6,990 nt of DNA. It comes from Oscillospiraceae bacterium. GTDB lineage: Bacteria > Bacillota > Clostridia > Oscillospirales > Ruminococcaceae. Each line of letters opens with the position of its first letter. Positions within the stretch are counted from its first letter, which is position 1. Shown here in pieces: positions 5,241-6,990 of this stretch. The position numbers and the translations under genes are program-made. The DNA lies in assembly GCA_900768245.1 (NCBI GenBank), contig CAAGCE010000246.1, forward strand, positions 1 through 6,990, given 5' to 3'. The notes beneath the pieces are model-generated. The model did no database searches, was not told where the DNA came from, and saw only the letters and a list, made by a program, of their open reading frames with translations.

Positions 5241-5996
5241 TCAGCCCGTCAGCTCATCGGCAAGCCTGTTGTAATCCTCAGCGGCAGTACAGTTCGGTGC
5301 ATACTCTATAAGCGTCCGCTTCTGTGCCTGTGCTTCCTTGACCTTTATGCACTCACGGATAGAAGTATCGAAAATCTTCGTATTCATACTCTCCGCAACG
5401 GTTTCAAGCGATGCTCTGACCTCTCTCGAAAGATTTTCCCTGCTGTTGTACTTTGTGAGAAGAAGTCCTGCAACCATAAGCCTCGGATTCTGACGCTTCT
5501 TTATTGCCTTTATTGTTTCGTTGAGCTGTGAAAGTCCCTGCAAAGAATATCTGTCCGCCGTAACAGGGATAATGACTTCATCTGCGGCGATAAGACAGTT
5601 GTGCATAATTGAATTCATCGCAGGAGCGGTGTCAATGATTATGTAGTCATACCCCTCGCACTTCTCCAAAGCGTCAGCCATACGATAAAGCCCGTCAACG
5701 CTTCCTTTCAGCTTTTCGTCCGCCTGCCTTAAAAGGCTATCCCCTGCAAGTATTTCACCGCACTCGGTATGCTGAACCGCTTCCGCCACGCTTATCCTGC
5801 TGTCATCGAGAAGAACATCATAAACAGTCGCAGCACCCTCGGTTTCCGCGCGGTAGGTATCAGTGCTGTTGCACTGCTGATCGCAGTCGATAAGTAGCGT
5901 TCTGTATCCACGCTCGGTAAGTATCGCCGAGAGAGCCGTTGCAGAACTGGACTTGCCGACTCCGCCTTTCATATTCGCCAAAGTTATAACTTTCAT
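5241..5996 (-). CDS. parA: ParA-family partition ATPase
   Basis: I start at ATG 5996-5994 (251 residues), since AAAGGA (6004-6009) is 7 nt upstream; a GTG six codons earlier lacks a site. It has the deviant Walker A motif MKGGVGKSSSAT (residues 9-20) with signature Lys10 and catalytic Lys15. It also has the Walker A-prime LLIDCDQQCNST (34-45) and the Walker B region YDYIIIDTAPA (117-127). The usual KTT/KST after the lysine is KSS here, a conservative change. There is no N-terminal helix-turn-helix extension, so it is of the short Soj/type Ib kind that binds nucleoid DNA non-specifically. Such ATPases form gradients on the nucleoid that move ParB-bound centromeres. parB follows after 16 nt. 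A related function, MinD or cell-wall positioning, is unlikely with ParB next to it. Confidence 0.95.
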   Translation of the reverse strand: MKVITLANMKGGVGKSSSATALSAILTERGYRTLLIDCDQQCNSTDTYRAETEGAATVYDVLLDDSRISVAEAVQHTECGEILAGDSLLRQADEKLKGSVDGLYRMADALEKCEGYDYIIIDTAPAMNSIMHNCLIAADEVIIPVTADRYSLQGLSQLNETIKAIKKRQNPRLMVAGLLLTKYNSRENLSREVRASLETVAESMNTKIFDTSIRECIKVKEAQAQKRTLIEYAPNCTAAEDYNRLADELTG

Positions 5997-6010
5997 ATCA
6001 GTATCCTTTC

Positions 6011-6445
6011 TCACGCAAGCTCAAGCCTGTTCATTTTGTCTATCCATTTATCAACAGCATTTATACGCCCCTCATAAGCTTCATACCTCTCTAAAAGCTC
6101 GTTATAGAGGTCAATATCGTCCTCGTCTGCATCTTCGGGAAGTTCAGGCTTGTCATAATAGCCGTTAAATTCAAGATAGTCACGGCGTTCTTTAAGATAG
6201 CCGAGAAATGCGGAGTGAATGCCTTTGGCATAGTTCTTGTTTTCATCGTTAAGGTCGGTGATCTTCTCTCTAATGGCTTCGCAGGTCATTTCATAGCGTT
6301 CCGCATCGAGGTCGTCCATAACACAGAACGACGGTCTTGCGACATCTTCCCACTCCTCATAATAATCGGAGGTTTCGCAGGCACAGCCTATGTCCTCCAG
6401 AATGTCATTCACTCTCTCATAGCTTTCATCGGAAATTTTGATCAT
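6011..6445 (-). CDS. Acidic protein of unknown function in the par operon
   Basis: This 144-residue protein starts at ATG 6445-6443 with AGAGGT (6453-6458) 7 nt upstream and stops 14 nt before the parA start. I do not recognise the family. It is strongly acidic (for example LPEDADEDDIDLYNELLERY at 102-121) and largely helical by composition. Tyrosines are frequent, and three cysteines occur in the N-terminal third (Cys21, Cys23, Cys41). There is no signal peptide, membrane span or nucleotide-binding motif. Acidic small proteins in mobile-element operons are sometimes DNA mimics or antagonists, but nothing here shows that. Tight spacing with parA on one side and the 70-aa gene on the other makes co-transcription likely. 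Confidence 0.8.
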   Translation of the reverse strand: MIKISDESYERVNDILEDIGCACETSDYYEEWEDVARPSFCVMDDLDAERYEMTCEAIREKITDLNDENKNYAKGIHSAFLGYLKERRDYLEFNGYYDKPELPEDADEDDIDLYNELLERYEAYEGRINAVDKWIDKMNRLELA

Positions 6446-6457
6446 AATATTTACCTC

Positions 6458-6670
6458 TCAATCATTCAAATTTTTAAGTGTGTTCCAAACCGCTTTGCGT
6501 TCTTCGGCGGTCATTGGTGTACGCTGTGGCTTCGGCTTTCTGCGTTCAGCATAAGCCATTAACGCTTTTTCACGGATATTCTGCTTTCTTGCCTCACGGC
6601 ATATAATGACGTTCGCCTGTGCCGAAAGAATTGTCTTGGCAATGATAAGCTCGTTCTTGGCATCAGTCAT
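6458..6670 (-). CDS. Small basic protein of unknown function in the par operon
   Basis: I begin this gene at ATG 6670-6668 (70 residues), because GGGGAGG (6677-6683) lies 6 nt upstream. The frame could extend 13 codons further, but that start has no ribosome site and would overlap the previous gene by 47 nt. With the chosen start the overlap with the preceding stop is 8 nt, consistent with translational coupling. The protein is helical and rich in Arg and Lys (REARKQNIREKALMAYAERR, residues 26-45, then KPKPQR), with a C-terminal helix AEERKAVWNTLKNL. The basic patch suggests nucleic-acid contact, which is inference. No known family recognised. Confidence 0.7.
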   Translation of the reverse strand: MTDAKNELIIAKTILSAQANVIICREARKQNIREKALMAYAERRKPKPQRTPMTAEERKAVWNTLKNLND

Positions 6671-6851
6671 CTTCGTCCTCCCCAATAAGTCCCTGCCTGT
6701 CATACTCACGGTACTTTCTGTCGATCAGACCGCTTAACAGCAACTCCGCATAATTGTCAAAGGTCATATTGGTTTCACCGTCCGCCCTCCTGAGAAGCCT
6801 GAGCTTGTCAAAGCTTCTGTCCGAAAGACTGAATTCCATTTTAACTGCCAT
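6663..6851 (-). CDS. Small protein, possible ribbon-helix-helix regulator, first gene of the par operon
   Basis: The start is ATG 6851-6849 (62 residues), with AAAGGA (6860-6865) 8 nt upstream. An in-frame ATG at 6890 belongs to the leader palindrome and has no ribosome site. A first strand (VKMEFSLS) is followed by helix DRSFDKLRLLRRA, a turn, helix FDNYAELLLSGLIDRKYREY, and an acidic tail GEDEDD. This order and size suit an Arc/MetJ-like ribbon-helix-helix protein, but the match is by eye. As the first gene behind a promoter with an inverted repeat in its spacer, it could be the operon's own repressor or a ParG-like accessory factor. Both are inference. Confidence 0.72.
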   Translation of the reverse strand: MAVKMEFSLSDRSFDKLRLLRRADGETNMTFDNYAELLLSGLIDRKYREYDRQGLIGEDEDD

Positions 6852-6873
6852 AATAACATTCCTTTCATTGATG

Positions 6874-6890
6874 ATGTTCCACCGGAACAT
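6874..6890. repeat. Candidate parS-like site, copy 1 (operon leader)
   Basis: ATGTTCCACCGGAACAT lies between the promoter and the first gene, about 22 nt upstream of the 62-aa start codon, and is identical to the copy inside parB. It could serve as centromere, as autoregulatory operator, or both. A perfect 17-mer palindromic repeat within 7 kb is very unlikely by chance. Confidence 0.6.
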
Positions 6891-6921
6891 TTCGTTGTTT
6901 CGTGTTTTTCCTTACATTTAT

Positions 6922-6950
6922 ATTTTACTACTTGCGACAGTAGTTTTCAA
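6922..6950 (-). promoter_or_regulatory. Promoter of the par operon
   Basis: TTGAAA (plus 6945-6950) and TAAAAT (plus 6922-6927) with exactly 17 bp between them give 5/6 matches in each hexamer to housekeeping promoters. It points toward the six-gene operon and is the only strong promoter seen in the right half of the window. Confidence 0.72.
6927..6944. promoter_or_regulatory. Inverted repeat in the promoter spacer, candidate operator
   Basis: ACTACT (6927-6932) and AGTAGT (6939-6944) are perfect inverted arms around 6 bp, filling the space between -35 and -10. A repressor dimer bound here would block RNA polymerase. The sequence differs from the 17-bp par palindrome, so a different protein, perhaps the 62-aa first gene product, is expected to bind it. 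Confidence 0.5.
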
Positions 6951-6990
6951 TAGTTATCCCGGACAAAGTTTTCGGCAAATTCCGGTGCAA

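Noticed and set aside
5136..5531. Plus-strand open frame of 131 codons
   Set aside because: It is antisense to the parA/parB junction, with no domain resemblance or ribosome site.
5997..6014. GTG start for ParA at 6014
   Set aside because: The ribosome site AAAGGA falls within these codons and serves the ATG at 5996.
6479..6490. TGTTCC half site at the end of the 70-aa gene
   Set aside because: The matching GGAACA arm is absent; single half sites are expected by chance.
6671..6709. Longer start for the 70-aa basic protein at 6709
   Set aside because: The ATG at 6670 has a GGGGAGG site 6 nt upstream, while the longer form has none and adds residues read from the tail of the previous gene.
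6980..6987. TTCCGGTG near the window end, possible further half site
   Set aside because: Only eight bases match the 17-bp element, in reverse orientation, and no second arm is present.

Overview
The window looks like AT-rich to moderate-GC Bacillota, most likely Clostridia of the Ruminococcaceae/Oscillospiraceae type. This rests on strong AGGAGG-type ribosome binding sites, Gram-positive signal peptides, an Agr-type cyclic autoinducer peptide and a ParA/ParB module of the sort carried by conjugative elements or plasmids of gut clostridia. All eleven genes I support are on the minus strand, so the transcription order runs from high to low coordinates. The genus is inference; no rRNA or marker gene is present.

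Right half (about 6990 to 3939): a compact six-gene operon behind one strong promoter (-35 at 6945-6950, -10 at 6922-6927) with a 6+6 bp inverted repeat in its spacer. The genes are a small possible ribbon-helix-helix protein (62 aa), a small basic protein (70 aa), an acidic unknown (144 aa), ParA (251 aa), ParB (321 aa) and an 84-aa beta-rich unknown. Gaps are 8 nt of overlap to about 16 nt. A 17-bp near-palindrome, ATGTTCCACCGGAACAT, occurs in the operon leader, again inside parB without any change, and a third time with one substitution just past the last gene, where it is the core of a 35-bp hairpin. I read these as candidate ParB-binding (parS-like) sites of a plasmid or integrative element stabilisation module.

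Left half (3820 to 1): a more AT-rich Agr-type quorum-sensing locus. It comprises a LytTR response regulator (AgrA-like), a multi-pass GHKL histidine kinase (AgrC-like) ending at a clear terminator, then a 47-aa AgrD-like pre-peptide at 1392-1535 on its own promoter. The peptide carries N-S-T-C-V-F-Y-M followed by H-Q-S-K-L-P, strongly recalling the staphylococcal AIP layout. No AgrB processing protease is encoded in the window. After agrD comes an intrinsic terminator, and only about 30 nt further on begins a secreted 365-aa protein with a concanavalin/LamG-like region, followed 19 nt later by a second secreted protein (cut by the window edge) that begins like a carbohydrate-binding domain.

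Putting it together (inference): the peptide is exported and cyclised, the kinase senses it, and the regulator activates the agrD promoter, where a 22-bp-spaced direct repeat suits a LytTR dimer. Read-through of the agrD terminator would then switch on two secreted, probably carbohydrate- or surface-binding proteins. The juxtaposition of this locus with the ParAB module raises the possibility that the quorum system is cargo of, or sits at the edge of, a mobile element.
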